Below the pieces are notes generated by a model, which worked only from the letters and a program-made list of their open reading frames with translations, ran no database searches and was not told the DNA's origin. The position numbers were made by a program, and so were the translations under genes. From the NCBI GenBank assembly GCA_003224135.1, contig QHYO01000572.1, positions 1 through 5,001 on the forward strand: a stretch of 5,001 nt of DNA, written 5' to 3'. This stretch comes from Acidobacteriota bacterium. Lineage in GTDB: Bacteria; Acidobacteriota; Terriglobia; Acidiferrales; UBA7541. Below, in pieces: positions 1 through 4,895 of the stretch. Every line of letters starts with the position of its first letter. Position 1 is the first letter of the stretch.

Positions 1-129
1 ACCGATTGTAATACTGCTCCATGAATTCTTCGACGTTCGCTCGCAAATGATCCAGATCATCGTACTTGCTGGCGTAGATTTCCTCCCGCTTCAGTGTCTT
101 CATGAAGCTCTCGCAGCTCGCGTTGGCGT
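1..129 (-). pseudogene. IS3-family transposase orfB, C-terminal fragment (left flank of the serine-recombinase element)
   Basis: Read on the minus strand, codons from position 124 down to 2 give a typical C-terminal end of an IS3-family orfB DDE transposase: N-A-S-C-E-S-F-M-K-T-L-K followed by R-E-E-I-Y and a stretch ending E-Q-Y-Y-N-R. The Glu in N-A-S-C-E is the family's catalytic Glu. The fragment runs off the left edge of the window; members of this group normally continue with a short Leu-His-Ser-Ala-Leu-Gly-Tyr tail. Similarity stops abruptly around 125-129, where the sequence changes to the startless plus-strand frame of the recombinase element. The N-terminal half of apparently the same gene lies on the same strand at 3609-4148, so this is one transposase gene split by an insertion. 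Seen: the motifs. Inferred: that both halves came from one copy. Confidence 0.88.
127..129 (+). other. Putative left attachment core (attL)
   Basis: This CGT is shared with the right boundary at 3462-3464. IS3 orfB homology lies immediately to its left and the element's startless frame to its right. Large serine recombinases cross over at a 2-bp core, so GT or CG within this triplet could be the core; a 3-bp match alone is weak. The support comes from both products of the join making sense: the flanks restore an IS3 motif and the ends give an in-frame gene. Confidence 0.45.
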
Positions 130-417
130 CAGTCGTGGACTGCGCCGCAATGTGCCGGTGAAGCACGACGATTTCGCGTTACTCATCCTTATCATCCGTG
201 GTGCGGACATGAATTTGAACTGATCGACCACAAGCAGACCTGGGGTGAAGACCGTGTTTTCTTTCACGATGAAGAACTGCGATTAATTGCTCTGCCAGCT
301 ACCTGGACCGACGTTGTTCCTGCTGATCCCTTTGTTCTAGTGGCCAACGGCCGATCACCATTCCGTGTAGAAGATTTGTGGGAACTGGCCCAGTTCTTGC
401 GCCGGGGGTGGTCATGA
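127..417 (+). pseudogene. DUF5372-like protein frame without a start codon (5' end separated by integration)
   Basis: An open plus-strand frame ends at TGA 415-417. It has about 96 codons from 127, with the recognisable core beginning R-R-F-R-V-T-H-P-Y-H-P near 166 and including the phrases W-G-E-D-R-V-F-F, L-P-A-T-W-T, P-A-D-P-F and R-S-P-F-R-V-E-D-L. From memory this matches a small family of unknown function (DUF5372) whose members sit beside recombinase and transposase genes; I could not verify this. The frame contains no ATG, GTG or TTG between the in-frame stop at 103-105 and the conserved core, so it cannot be translated normally here. A ribosome binding site and GTG lacking a gene lie at the other end of the element (3443-3464), in register with this frame. 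It may be a 5'-truncated relic, or the second half of a gene that is whole only in the excised circle. Confidence 0.7.
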
Positions 418-558
418 GGACCAGCTCCGCGTGTAAAGCAAATTCTGTCCTTGTTGTAAAGATAATGATGTCCTACGCCCTTTCAGTGAAACAGCGCAGC
501 CTCGGCGATAATCTTCTAATAGTCTGTTATATTTCAGAGAGATGGGCTCAGAAAAGGC

Positions 559-591
559 TTGACACCTCTCAGAAGTGTGACATGATTAGAT
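559..591 (+). promoter_or_regulatory. Candidate promoter for the HTH-recombinase operon
   Basis: A perfect TTGACA (-35 consensus) lies at 559-564, 55 bp before the HTH gene start. The -10 element is not clear: 17 bp downstream the hexamer is ATGATT (582-587), a poor match, and TTAGAT (586-591) needs an over-long spacer. An AT-rich TATATT at 599-604 is too far away for this -35. The space between 418 and 558 shows no gene that I can support. The assignment rests on the exact -35 and its position in front of the operon. Confidence 0.4.
560..580. repeat. Imperfect dyad overlapping the promoter -35 (possible operator)
   Basis: Two 10-bp arms, TGACACCTCT (560-569) and AGAAGTGTGA (571-580), are inverted repeats matching at 8 of 10 positions around a single central C. 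The dyad overlaps the TTGACA at 559-564 and would sit between -35 and -10. This is a natural place for a repressor, and the first gene of the operon encodes a DNA-binding HTH protein. Binding is inferred. Confidence 0.5.
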
Positions 592-608
592 TTACACATA
601 TATTCCAC

Positions 609-613
609 GGAGG
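609..613 (+). promoter_or_regulatory. Ribosome binding site of the HTH gene
   Basis: GGAGG lies 5 nt before the ATG at 619 and fixes that start. Confidence 0.7.
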
Positions 614-618
614 CGCCC

Positions 619-1083
619 ATGCCCCGCACCCCGAACAAAACACCCAAGCACCAGTTCTTGCGCCAGCACGGTACACTCCATCCGCGTCCGCAAGACGTCA
701 CCCACGAACTGTTCCACGACCGCGACTTCTTCGATCCCCAGGATCTTGTTCAGGTCAAGTACGAGATGCTGCGCGAGGTACGCGTCGAACAAAAGCCCAT
801 CCGGCAAGCGGCCAAGAACTTCGGTTTATCTCGTCCTTCGTTCTATCAAGCCCAATTGGCCTTCCAAGAATTCGGGCTGACAGGTTTGCTTCCTCGGCAG
901 CGGGGGCCGCGCGGGGGACACAAGCTTACCGACGAAGTGATGGAGTTCGTGAAGCAAGCGAGAGCCGCCGATCCTTCGCTGTCCCTCCAACAACTAGCAC
1001 GTGCCGTCCAACAAGAGTTCGACCTCACGGTGCATCCGCGCAGCATCGAGCGGCAGTTGCGCCGTCAAAAAAAACTGCAGTGA
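619..1083 (+). CDS. Double helix-turn-helix DNA-binding protein, first gene of the recombinase operon
   Basis: This is a 154-residue basic protein. Residues about 45-92 form a homeodomain-like HTH of the kind found at the N-terminus of IS630-type transposases (R-Q-A-A-K-N-F-G-L-S-R-P-S-F-Y, then F-G-L-T-G-L-L-P-R-Q-R-G-P-R-G-G). A second HTH occupies about 102-150 (L-S-L-Q-Q-L-A-R-A-V followed by H-P-R-S-I-E-R-Q-L). No catalytic DDE domain follows, so it looks like a stand-alone DNA-binding protein rather than a transposase. The start at 619 is set by a GGAGG 5 nt upstream and a promoter-like region before it. Its stop overlaps the GTG of the next gene by 4 bp (GTGA, 1080-1083), which implies translational coupling. 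Inferred role: transcriptional control of the operon through the dyad at 560-580, or an accessory factor (directionality or site binding) for the recombinase. The first 40 residues match nothing I recognise. Confidence 0.85.
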   Translation: MPRTPNKTPKHQFLRQHGTLHPRPQDVTHELFHDRDFFDPQDLVQVKYEMLREVRVEQKPIRQAAKNFGLSRPSFYQAQLAFQEFGLTGLLPRQRGPRGGHKLTDEVMEFVKQARAADPSLSLQQLARAVQQEFDLTVHPRSIERQLRRQKKLQ

Positions 1084-1382
1084 CCTTCTCTCCGGTGAGC
1101 CGCGCTTCTGCCAACGATTCGCTCATATCCGCCTACGAAAACTTGCGGCGTCGGGTGCTCGGCGTCTCTGACGGAGAAAAACTAGGACCGGGTTTGATCT
1201 TGTTGTTGAGCCGTGGAATGCAGGAGTGGATGCAAGCGTGTACGCAGTTTTTTCAAACCGCCCCAGAAAAACGAGAGGACTGCACGAGCCAGGAGGAACC
1301 CCTTCCCTCCGATGTACGTGCGGAAGTGGTTGTGGTGCTGGCAGGAATGTTGCTGCAACGCTCGAGGAGGATGATCTCATGA
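1080..1382 (+). CDS. Small protein of unknown function between the HTH and recombinase genes
   Basis: A 100-residue product is read from GTG 1080, with start and stop each overlapping a neighbour by 4 bp: GTGA with the HTH gene and ATGA (1379-1382) with the recombinase. That packing is the main evidence that it is a real gene. No good Shine-Dalgarno precedes the GTG, so coupled re-initiation is likely. The product is predicted soluble and mostly helical: Y-E-N-L-R-R-R-V-L-G near residue 20, a hydrophobic G-L-I-L-L-L-S-R-G-M-Q-E-W-M segment near 40-55, a charged linker, and a C-terminal amphipathic helix (L-P-S-D-V-R-A-E-V-V-V-V-L-A-G-M-L-L). I recall similar short proteins beside this type of recombinase, but no named family. 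By position it could be a recombinase partner such as a directionality factor, which is inference. The same frame stays open far upstream to 378, but that part lies across the HTH gene and is not coding. Confidence 0.75.
   Translation: MTFSPVSRASANDSLISAYENLRRRVLGVSDGEKLGPGLILLLSRGMQEWMQACTQFFQTAPEKREDCTSQEEPLPSDVRAEVVVVLAGMLLQRSRRMIS
1364..1370 (+). promoter_or_regulatory. Strong ribosome binding site of the serine recombinase
   Basis: GAGGAGG ends 8 nt before ATG 1379. It lies inside the end of the preceding gene and decides the recombinase start over the in-frame upstream codons that stay open to 1226. Confidence 0.8.
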
Positions 1383-3466
1383 GCTCGGACACTCATCAGA
1401 AAGTCACTGCTAGTCATCTGAAACGAGATGCATATCTCTACGTGCGACAGTCCACCCTCCGCCAGGTGTTCGAAAACACCGAAAGCACGAAGCGTCAGTA
1501 TGGCCTTCGTCAGCGCGCCGTTGCTTTGGGCTGGCCGCAGGACCATATCGTGGTCATCGACACTGATCTCGGCGAGTCGGGAGCTTCCACGGATCGAGAG
1601 GGTTTTCAGCGGCTGGTTACGGCGGTCAGCATGGGCCAGGCGGGGATCGTGCTCGGCTTGGAAGTTTCGCGGCTGGCACGGAACTCCACCGACTGGCATC
1701 GTCTGCTGGAAATATGCGCCCTTACCGACACCCTCATCCTGGACGAAGATGGCGTCTATGATCCCGCGCACTTCAATGATCGCTTGCTGCTCGGGTTGAA
1801 GGGAACCATGAGTGAAGCCGAACTGCACGTTCTGCGGGCTCGGCTGCAAGGTGGAATCTTGAACAAAGCCAAGCGCGGCGAGCTGATCGTGCGGCCACCG
1901 ATTGGATTCGTCTACTCCGAAGGGCATCTGGTCCTTGATCCTGACCAACAGATCCAGCAAGCACTGCGTATGTTGTTTGAGGCTTTCCGTCGCACGGGGT
2001 CGGCCCTGGCCACAGTGAGGAACTTTCGACAGCAAGGGCTGCTTTTCCCGAGACGCATTCACTGCGGACCGAACCGAGGGGAAATTATCTGGGGCCGATT
2101 GGAGCATAGCCACGTGCTACGTGTCCTCCATAACCCACGCTATGCTGGAGCGTTCGTCTTCGGCCGGAGCCGCACCAAGAAAACCGTGGATGGTAATCAC
2201 ATCATCGAATTCCTCCCGCGGGATCAGTGGCGCACGTTTCTTCCTGGTGTCCATCCAGGCTACCTCTCTTGGGAAGAGTACGAACAGAATCAGAGGCGGC
2301 TGCAAGAAAACGCACAGGCGTTCGGATTAGATCGCCGGAAAAGCCCGCCGCGGGAAGGTCCCGCACTCCTGCAGGGTCTGATTCTTTGTGGGTCATGTGG
2401 CCGGCGCATGACGGTGCGCTACCATTTTCGCCGCGGGCGACTGTGCCCGGAGTACGTTTGCCAACGCAAAGGCATCGAGAATGCCGAACCCATCTGTCAG
2501 CGGCTTCCGGGAGTCGAGGTGGACCAAGTCGTCAGCGAGCTCTTAGTGGAGTTGGTTAACCCGGTCACTCTTGAGGTGGCCTTAGCGGTTCAGCAGGAAC
2601 TACAAGCACGACTGGGAGAGGCCGACCGACTGCGCAAACAACAAGTGGAGAGAGTCCACTACGAAGCAGAGCTTGCAAAAAGACGCTACCTGCGCGTCGA
2701 TCCCGATAATCGGTTAGTAGCCGATTCTCTGGAAGCTGACTGGAATCACAAGCTGCGAGCGCTCACCGAAGCGCAAGAGGAGTACGAGCGCCGCAGCGAA
2801 GAAGATCGCAAGATCTTCAATGAGGAAGAGCGGGCGGCGATCTTTCAGTTGGCGACCGACTTTCCTCGGCTGTGGCGCGATGCCAACACGCCCGACCGCG
2901 AACGCAAACGGATGGTTCGACTGTTGCTGGAGGATGTCACTTTGCTTCGTGGTGAGCAGATCACGCTGCACCTGCGTTTCCGCGGAGGAACCAGCAAGAC
3001 TGTGATCTTGCCACCACCGCAGAGGTCCTGGGAGAGCTGGATGACAAGTTCGGATGTCATCGCGGAAATCGACCGGTTGCTGGACCATCACACGCATCAA
3101 GAAATCTCCGCCTTCCTTAACGAGCGTGGACTCCGGTCGGGCAAAGATCAGAGTTTTACCACTCGCTATATCGCTCGACTCCAAAGAAACTACAAACTCA
3201 AACCACGGTATGATCGGCTGCGCGAAGCCGGCATGCTGACTGCGCAAGAGATCGCACAAGCTCTGGGCGTGAACCCGAAAACCATCAGAATCTGGCGTAC
3301 TCATGGCCTGTTGCAGGCTCACGCCTACACTGACAAAGGGGACTATCTGTACGAGCCCCCAGGCAAGGACGCTCCGAAGAAAGCCCAAGGCATAAAATTC
3401 TCTCGAAGGGTATCTGAAGTCAGACTCATACCGGAAAGTACGAAGGAGGTGCAGTGTGAAACGTAA
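1379..3466 (+). CDS. Large serine recombinase (site-specific integrase/transposase)
   Basis: This 695-residue protein cuts and rejoins DNA at attachment sites through a phosphoserine intermediate, and should integrate and excise this element. The resolvase catalytic domain covers about 17-165: Y-V-R-Q-S at 21-25 gives the nucleophile Ser25 and Arg23, and L-E-V-S-R-L-A-R at 94-101 gives the conserved Ser97, Arg98 and Arg101. The Recombinase domain spans about 173-310 (P-P-I-G-F, later H-N-P-R-Y-A-G). A zinc ribbon follows with Cys337, Cys340, Cys356 and Cys361, and Cys373 nearby, then a charged helical, probably coiled-coil region at about 400-490. An extra C-terminal part carries two HTH-like units (about 558-605 and 618-645; the second, L-T-A-Q-E-I-A-Q-A-L-G-V, is MerR-like). 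All motifs are intact, so it is probably active. The last bases lie at the element boundary: TAA 3464-3466 appears to be completed by target DNA. I started at 1379 because of the ATGA overlap and the GAGGAGG. Confidence 0.93.
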   Translation: MSSDTHQKVTASHLKRDAYLYVRQSTLRQVFENTESTKRQYGLRQRAVALGWPQDHIVVIDTDLGESGASTDREGFQRLVTAVSMGQAGIVLGLEVSRLARNSTDWHRLLEICALTDTLILDEDGVYDPAHFNDRLLLGLKGTMSEAELHVLRARLQGGILNKAKRGELIVRPPIGFVYSEGHLVLDPDQQIQQALRMLFEAFRRTGSALATVRNFRQQGLLFPRRIHCGPNRGEIIWGRLEHSHVLRVLHNPRYAGAFVFGRSRTKKTVDGNHIIEFLPRDQWRTFLPGVHPGYLSWEEYEQNQRRLQENAQAFGLDRRKSPPREGPALLQGLILCGSCGRRMTVRYHFRRGRLCPEYVCQRKGIENAEPICQRLPGVEVDQVVSELLVELVNPVTLEVALAVQQELQARLGEADRLRKQQVERVHYEAELAKRRYLRVDPDNRLVADSLEADWNHKLRALTEAQEEYERRSEEDRKIFNEEERAAIFQLATDFPRLWRDANTPDRERKRMVRLLLEDVTLLRGEQITLHLRFRGGTSKTVILPPPQRSWESWMTSSDVIAEIDRLLDHHTHQEISAFLNERGLRSGKDQSFTTRYIARLQRNYKLKPRYDRLREAGMLTAQEIAQALGVNPKTIRIWRTHGLLQAHAYTDKGDYLYEPPGKDAPKKAQGIKFSRRVSEVRLIPESTKEVQCET
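3443..3464 (+). promoter_or_regulatory. Translation start signal at the element's right end with no gene behind it
   Basis: AAGGAGG (3443-3449) is followed after 6 nt by GTG at 3456, then AAA CGT. This overlaps the recombinase stop and looks like the coupled start of a fourth operon gene. In place, the frame meets TAA at 3495-3497 after 13 codons, most of which lie in the flanking ISNCY-like sequence. Joined at CGT to the left end (127), the same frame continues through the DUF5372-like reading frame to TGA 415-417. The signal would therefore serve a gene present only in the circular form. Confidence 0.6.
3462..3464 (+). other. Putative right attachment core (attR)
   Basis: CGT matches the left boundary at 127-129. 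To its left is the recombinase gene; to its right, from 3465, is target DNA. GGTGCAGT (3448-3455) and, across the reconstructed circle joint, ACTGCGCC (139-146) form an inverted repeat with 9 nt on each side of the junction, as expected for a serine-recombinase attP. Confidence 0.45.
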
Positions 3467-3468
3467 TC

Positions 3469-3609
3469 CTTCGCTTGCGGAGAACTGGCTGCGATAATGC
3501 GAATCTCCAAACGCTCGCACATGCGCCCAAAATGCGTCGTGGGCGCTTTCCCCTGCAAACGCTCCCTTTCCGTCGGCTGCCGCTTATAAACGTTCTTCCA
3601 ATCGGTATA
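3469..3609 (-). pseudogene. ISNCY-like transposase core fragment embedded in IS3 orfB
   Basis: On the minus strand 47 codons, in a different frame from the IS3 orfB to their right, read Y-T-D-W-K-N-V-Y followed by Q-P-T-E-R-E-R-L and T-H-F-G-R-M-C-E-R-L, ending I-I-A-A-S-S-P-Q-A-K. From memory these are hallmarks of the integrase core of ISNCY-type transposases, where Y-T-D carries the second catalytic Asp and S-S-P-Q-A-K-G-R-V-E-R leads to the catalytic Glu. Here the G-R-V-E-R part is absent. The fragment begins exactly where IS3 orfB ends (W-A-L-D-R) and stops at Lys 3469-3471. It cannot make a functional protein. With the serine element removed it reads in frame into the IS3 C-terminal fragment at 1-129. 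The family name is uncertain; that it is transposase-like is fairly clear. Confidence 0.6.
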
Positions 3610-4148
3610 CGATCCAGCGCCCAGCCCACCACTTTGCGAGAGAACCCATCGAGGATCACCGCCAAGTAGACAAATTCTGCCTTCAGCCGAATGTAAGTGA
3701 TGTCCGCTACCCAGAGTTGATTGATCCCAGTCAGTTTCATCCGAGCAGCTAAGTTCAGATAAACCTCAAACTTGTGATTCGAGTTCGTGGTGAGCTTGAA
3801 CCGCTTCGGTTGTAGCGCCAGCAGATTGTCTTCCTGCATGATCCGCACCACGCGTTTGTGGTTGACCTGCATTCCTCGGCGGCGCAGCTCCGCGGTGATT
3901 CGTCGATACCCGTAACGCCGATGATGCTCCACGGCGATCTGCTGGATCACAGATCGCACTTCCGTCTCTTCTTCGACAGGTCGCCGCTCTTTCAGCGATC
4001 GGTAGAAACTTCTGCGACTGACCGGAACCAACTGGCACATGCGCTCGATACTCAGGCTGCCTTGCAAAAACATTACTTCTCGGATCTGCTCGTAGATCCC
4101 ATCTCGCCAGTTTCGCCGCTCTTCTGGCGTCGAGCCTCGACTTTTTGC
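3609..4148 (-). pseudogene. IS3-family transposase orfB, N-terminal part, truncated
   Basis: orfB supplies the DDE catalytic domain of the IS3 transposase. Its frame is -1 relative to orfA and is open from about 4148, reading [15 protein letters not shown] before the internal ATG at 4071-4073. It contains the HTH_21-like start (S-L-S-I-E-R-M-C, S-R-R-S-F-Y-R-S-L), Y-G-Y-R-R-I, and the integrase core with the first catalytic Asp in W-V-A-D-I-T-Y (residue 124 from that ATG), then L-D-G-F-S-R-K-V-V-G-W-A-L-D-R. IS3 similarity ends there (3609), about 35 residues before the expected H-S-D-R-G motif; the frame then runs as unrelated sequence to 3426. The remaining core is replaced by the ISNCY-like piece, and the end of the gene is at 1-129. 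It is inactive as it stands. Confidence 0.88.
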
Positions 4149-4414
4149 AAGGCACTTCTGAAAAAATCCACTTCCAGGGTCTTCTCGGCCAGCAGCCGCT
4201 TTAGCTGTTGGTTTTCTTTCCGGTAAGCAGCCGCATGCGTGCTCGGACGTGCTGCTTCTTCCCCTGGTTCAATCGCTTCGAGTTTTGCGCGCCACTTGTA
4301 GAGGCACCTCGGTCTTACCCCCAGTTCTCGCGCCAACTCACCGACGTTTTCGCACGTTCTCATCCGCTCCACGGCCATTCGTTGAAATTTCCGGGAGTAT
4401 CGCTTTCTCTTCAC
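4073..4414 (-). CDS. IS3-family transposase OrfA (HTH and leucine-zipper protein)
   Basis: A 113-residue protein starts at GTG 4414, preceded by an AAAGGA-type ribosome binding site about 7 nt upstream. Residues 1-55 form the Tnp_1 HTH that binds the IS ends ([25 protein letters not shown]). Residues about 65-95 form the usual leucine-zipper segment ([20 protein letters not shown]). Length is normal for the family and the frame is intact. Its TAA overlaps the internal ATG of orfB by one base (TAATG, 4071-4075), while the real OrfAB fusion would arise by -1 frameshifting at the A5-G stretch at 4141-4148. Because orfB is broken, OrfA can no longer support transposition, although IS3 OrfA proteins can act as inhibitors of related copies (known for the family). 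Confidence 0.9.
   Translation of the reverse strand: MKRKRYSRKFQRMAVERMRTCENVGELARELGVRPRCLYKWRAKLEAIEPGEEAARPSTHAAAYRKENQQLKRLLAEKTLEVDFFRSALQKVEARRQKSGETGEMGSTSRSEK
4141..4148 (-). other. Likely -1 frameshift site joining orfA to orfB
   Basis: Read on the minus strand this is GCAAAAAG within orfA (codons TTG CAA AAA GTC). The -1 frame from here reads [12 protein letters not shown] and continues into orfB, as in IS3 elements that make OrfAB by ribosomal slippage. Use of the site is inferred. Confidence 0.55.
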
Positions 4415-4460
4415 CGTCGTTTCCTTTCCCGGAAACTGTGCCCAATTCTGTGTGCCACTT

Positions 4461-4494
4461 CAAGGGTTCACTCCAAAATGGGGTGAACCCCTTG
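4461..4494. repeat. Hairpin at the outer end of the IS3 element
   Basis: CAAGGGTTCAC (4461-4471) pairs with GTGAACCCCTTG (4483-4494), with one bulged base and an 11-nt loop, and is followed by TTTT on the plus strand. It may be part of the IS end that folds to block transcription entering from outside, or a plus-strand terminator. Its position between the IS promoter region and the broken DAHP synthase gene fits the first reading. Confidence 0.55.
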
Positions 4495-4505
4495 TTTTAC
4501 GTTGC

Positions 4506-4829
4506 GTGATTTTGTGCGAACGCGGCATTCGGACTTTTGAAACCTACACCCGCAACACTTTCGATCTTGCCGCGATACCGGTGATTCAAAAGCTTTCCCA
4601 CTTGCCGATGTGGGCCGATCCTTCGCATGGCACCGGTCGCCGCGACAAAGTCCCTCCAATGGCTCGCGCCGCGGTTGCTGCAGGCGCAGATGGTCTGCTC
4701 ATCGAAGTGCACAATGATCCCGAGAACGCTCTTTCCGATGGCGCGCAGTCGCTCGATCCGAACACTTTCACACAGTTAATGGCGGAGTTGCGGATCATCG
4801 CCCCCGCAATCGGCCGCCGCATCGCCTAG
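4506..4829 (+). pseudogene. aroF: 3-deoxy-7-phosphoheptulonate (DAHP) synthase, C-terminal fragment
   Basis: The 107 codons carry the C-terminal third of a type-I DAHP synthase of the KDO8P-synthase-like (beta) kind: [27 protein letters not shown], then [10 protein letters not shown] (metal and substrate-binding region) and [10 protein letters not shown], ending with A-L-S-D-G-A-Q-S-L. The enzyme condenses phosphoenolpyruvate with erythrose 4-phosphate in the first step of aromatic amino acid synthesis. Full-length members have roughly 340 residues, so about two thirds, including the N-terminal barrel strands and the start, are missing. The homology begins next to the IS3 end; upstream codons (4452-4505) are IS-derived. 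The other part should lie left of position 1. The symbol aroF is used for the family; aroA or aroG are also in use. An intact copy elsewhere would be needed for prototrophy. Confidence 0.88.
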
Positions 4830-4895
4830 AAAACACGAGCGAACAGCACACCAGCTTTTAACTATTGAGACACGAAGTTCAATCGCGGGACTAGA

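Larger units (their letters stand above)
127..3464 (+). mobile_element. Large-serine-recombinase element inserted in an IS3 orfB
   Basis: The boundaries are inferred from where the flanking IS homology ends (IS3 up to about 129 on the left; ISNCY-like from 3469 on the right) and from a shared CGT at 127-129 and 3462-3464. Deleting one copy of CGT and everything between joins the flanks into a continuous minus-strand frame reading K-D-Y-A-N-A-S-C-E-S, close to the usual IS3 P-Y-D-N-A-S-C-E-S. This supports an exact, short-core insertion as made by serine recombinases, with no long terminal inverted repeat or target duplication. The contents are a startless DUF5372-like frame, an HTH protein, a 100-residue protein and the recombinase. 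No resistance, metabolic or other obvious cargo is present, so it is closer to an insertion sequence than to an integrative island. The boundary could be off by a few bases. Confidence 0.72.
3465..4503 (-). mobile_element. Right part of a disrupted IS3-family element (left part at 1-129)
   Basis: The element holds orfA, the N-terminal part of orfB and an ISNCY-like replacement segment, all on the minus strand; the rest of orfB is at 1-129 beyond the serine element. The outer (5') end lies between 4494 and about 4505, just before recognisable DAHP synthase codons. The sequence read inward there, TTCACCCCATTTTGGAG, resembles IS3-family terminal repeats. The exact end and the target duplication cannot be fixed because the other end is outside the window. 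Confidence 0.75.

Noticed and set aside
378..1079. Long plus-strand open frame from GTG 378 running into the 100-residue gene
   Set aside because: Its upstream part lies over the clearly coding HTH gene in another frame, has a Ser/Arg-rich low-quality composition and no ribosome binding site; only 1080-1382 is kept.
1226..1378. N-terminal extension of the recombinase to ATG 1226
   Set aside because: It overlaps the 100-residue gene, lacks a recombinase-like sequence, and ATG 1379 has a strong GAGGAGG and the ATGA overlap.
1253..2113. 286-codon minus-strand frame antisense to the recombinase
   Set aside because: No recognisable motif; a mirror of a strongly coding plus-strand domain. The same applies to 2714-3520 on the minus strand.
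3486..3489. TGGC shared with 124-127 as an alternative crossover core
   Set aside because: It also gives an in-frame fusion, but 3469-3489 codes for the ISNCY-like fragment on the minus strand, so it belongs to the target rather than the element.
3456..3497. 13-codon peptide V-K-R-N-P-S-L-A-E-N-W-L-R as a gene
   Set aside because: Codons after the first few are the reverse complement of the transposase fragment's S-S-P-Q-A-K region; only the start signal is likely to belong to the element.
3426..3608. Continuation of IS3 orfB after W-A-L-D-R
   Set aside because: The frame stays open but the residues no longer resemble IS3; the matching sequence is in another frame (ISNCY-like).
3858..4226. 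Plus-strand open frames across the IS3 genes (also 4208-4486 and 4249-4509)
   Set aside because: Shadows of orfA and orfB; no motifs.
4468..4822. Minus-strand open frames over the DAHP synthase fragment
   Set aside because: The plus-strand reading has unmistakable DAHP synthase motifs.
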